21,711 nt of DNA from positions 1-21,711 of the forward strand of contig LSSL01002073.1 of NCBI GenBank assembly GCA_001953115.1, given 5' to 3'. The notes under the pieces were generated by a model that saw only the letters and a list, made by a program, of their open reading frames with translations, ran no database searches and was not told the DNA's origin. Numbering within the stretch: the first letter of the stretch is position 1; the number at the start of each line of letters is the position of its first letter. The DNA comes from Smittium mucronatum. Lineage: Eukaryota > Kickxellomycota > Harpellomycetes > Harpellales > Legeriomycetaceae. The translations under genes and the position numbers were made by a program. Shown here in pieces: positions 21,311 to 21,711 of the stretch.

Positions 21311-21396
21311 CAGCGTTTTACTATTTTTGGTTGGAAGTAGTGGAGACAGCGCACAGCGTTGCACTATTCTTGGTTGGGAGTAGTGGAGATAGCGCA
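21311..21396. repeat. Tandem duplication of a 43-bp unit
   Basis: Units 21311-21353 and 21354-21396 both begin CAGCGTT and end TAGCGCA or CAGCGCA, share TTGGTTGG and AGTAGTGGAGA, and differ at about five of 43 positions. CAGCGATTC follows twice (21397-21405 and 21412-21420), as if the unit start had been copied further. The unit length is not a multiple of three, so frame is not kept across copies. Confidence 0.85.
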
Positions 21397-21711
21397 CAGC
21401 GATTCGGAGGGCAGCGATTCCAGAGGAGGACCATCTAGAAACAGGAGGAACCGATCGTTTAGCACAGCTGAGACATAGTCTAGTGCACAAGTCCAGCGTT
21501 CGACAGTCAGACGGATCTCAGCGTCTAACAGCTATTTGTAGGAAAGCCATGTCGATCAATCCCACGTTTGGGTAGGAGCCTAATTTTATTAATCCTGTTA
21601 GAAGTAGGCTCTGACTAGGAGCTCAATAGCTTCAATGAACAACAGTTCATTGACAAAGAGCTTAATTCATGACTGCACGTAACCTCAGTCATCCAGCCTA
21701 CTTGAAGCAAT
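21397..21711. other. Right-edge tail, unassigned
   Basis: About 315 nt, clearly less A/T-rich than the flanking DNA. Short open frames exist on both strands but none has a recognisable motif. An ATG near 21669 opens MTARNLSHPAYLKQ to the window edge, too short to judge. The composition and neighbouring tandem repeat suggest the start of another repeated element or its leader, cut off by the window. Confidence 0.35.

Noticed and set aside
1..21711. CRISPR arrays, bacterial operons, rRNA or tRNA genes
   Set aside because: No regularly spaced repeats, operon-like gene runs, or conserved RNA sequences were found; introns and the HECT ligase mark the window as eukaryotic.

Overview
This window looks like nuclear DNA from an AT-rich, early-diverging fungus. 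The evidence is one giant HECT ubiquitin ligase gene with short GT-AG introns (68-84 nt), strongly A/T-biased intergenic DNA, and a decayed tyrosine-recombinase (DIRS/Ngaro-type) retrotransposon. Its Gag-like segment (EEDFFHTPLAEDER, then RPIDLYV and LPGKPYQ) resembles, from memory, proteins of insect-gut fungi of the Harpellales (Smittium-like, Kickxellomycotina). That placement is an inference; the fungal and TOM1/HUWE1-family assignments are much firmer.

Layout. 1-366: a short imperfect direct repeat and the 3' flank of the ligase gene. 367-15380, minus strand: a TOM1/HUWE1-type E3 ubiquitin ligase. By conceptual splicing of seven exons I reconstruct a 4850-residue protein. The first 516 residues lie in six small exons packed into about 1.9 kb, and the other 4334 residues sit in one uninterrupted 13-kb exon. 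15381-15950: upstream flank/promoter of that gene with no gene visible. 15955-16400: a solo copy of an interspersed repeat followed by a fragment of a Gag-like ORF, i.e. a 5' fragment of an older retroelement. 16401-16700: nothing recognisable. 16701-21230: a nearly full-length but heavily mutated DIRS/Ngaro-like element on the plus strand, with remnants of Gag, reverse transcriptase, RNase H and tyrosine recombinase in that order, flanked by about 190-bp similar direct repeats. 21231-21711: hairpins, a 43-bp tandem duplication and an unassigned, less AT-rich tail.

Only the ligase gene looks functional. Its DUF908/DUF913 armadillo-like N-terminus, UBA, acidic/disordered middle, two UBM-type ubiquitin-binding motifs and C-terminal HECT domain with its catalytic cysteine are all in one continuous reading frame after splicing. 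The retroelement changes frame at least eight times and carries many stops, so it cannot encode working proteins. I found no convincing undescribed system. The best leads are the unusual intron distribution and size of the ligase, the nested retroelement remnants close to its promoter, and the structured DNA at the right edge.
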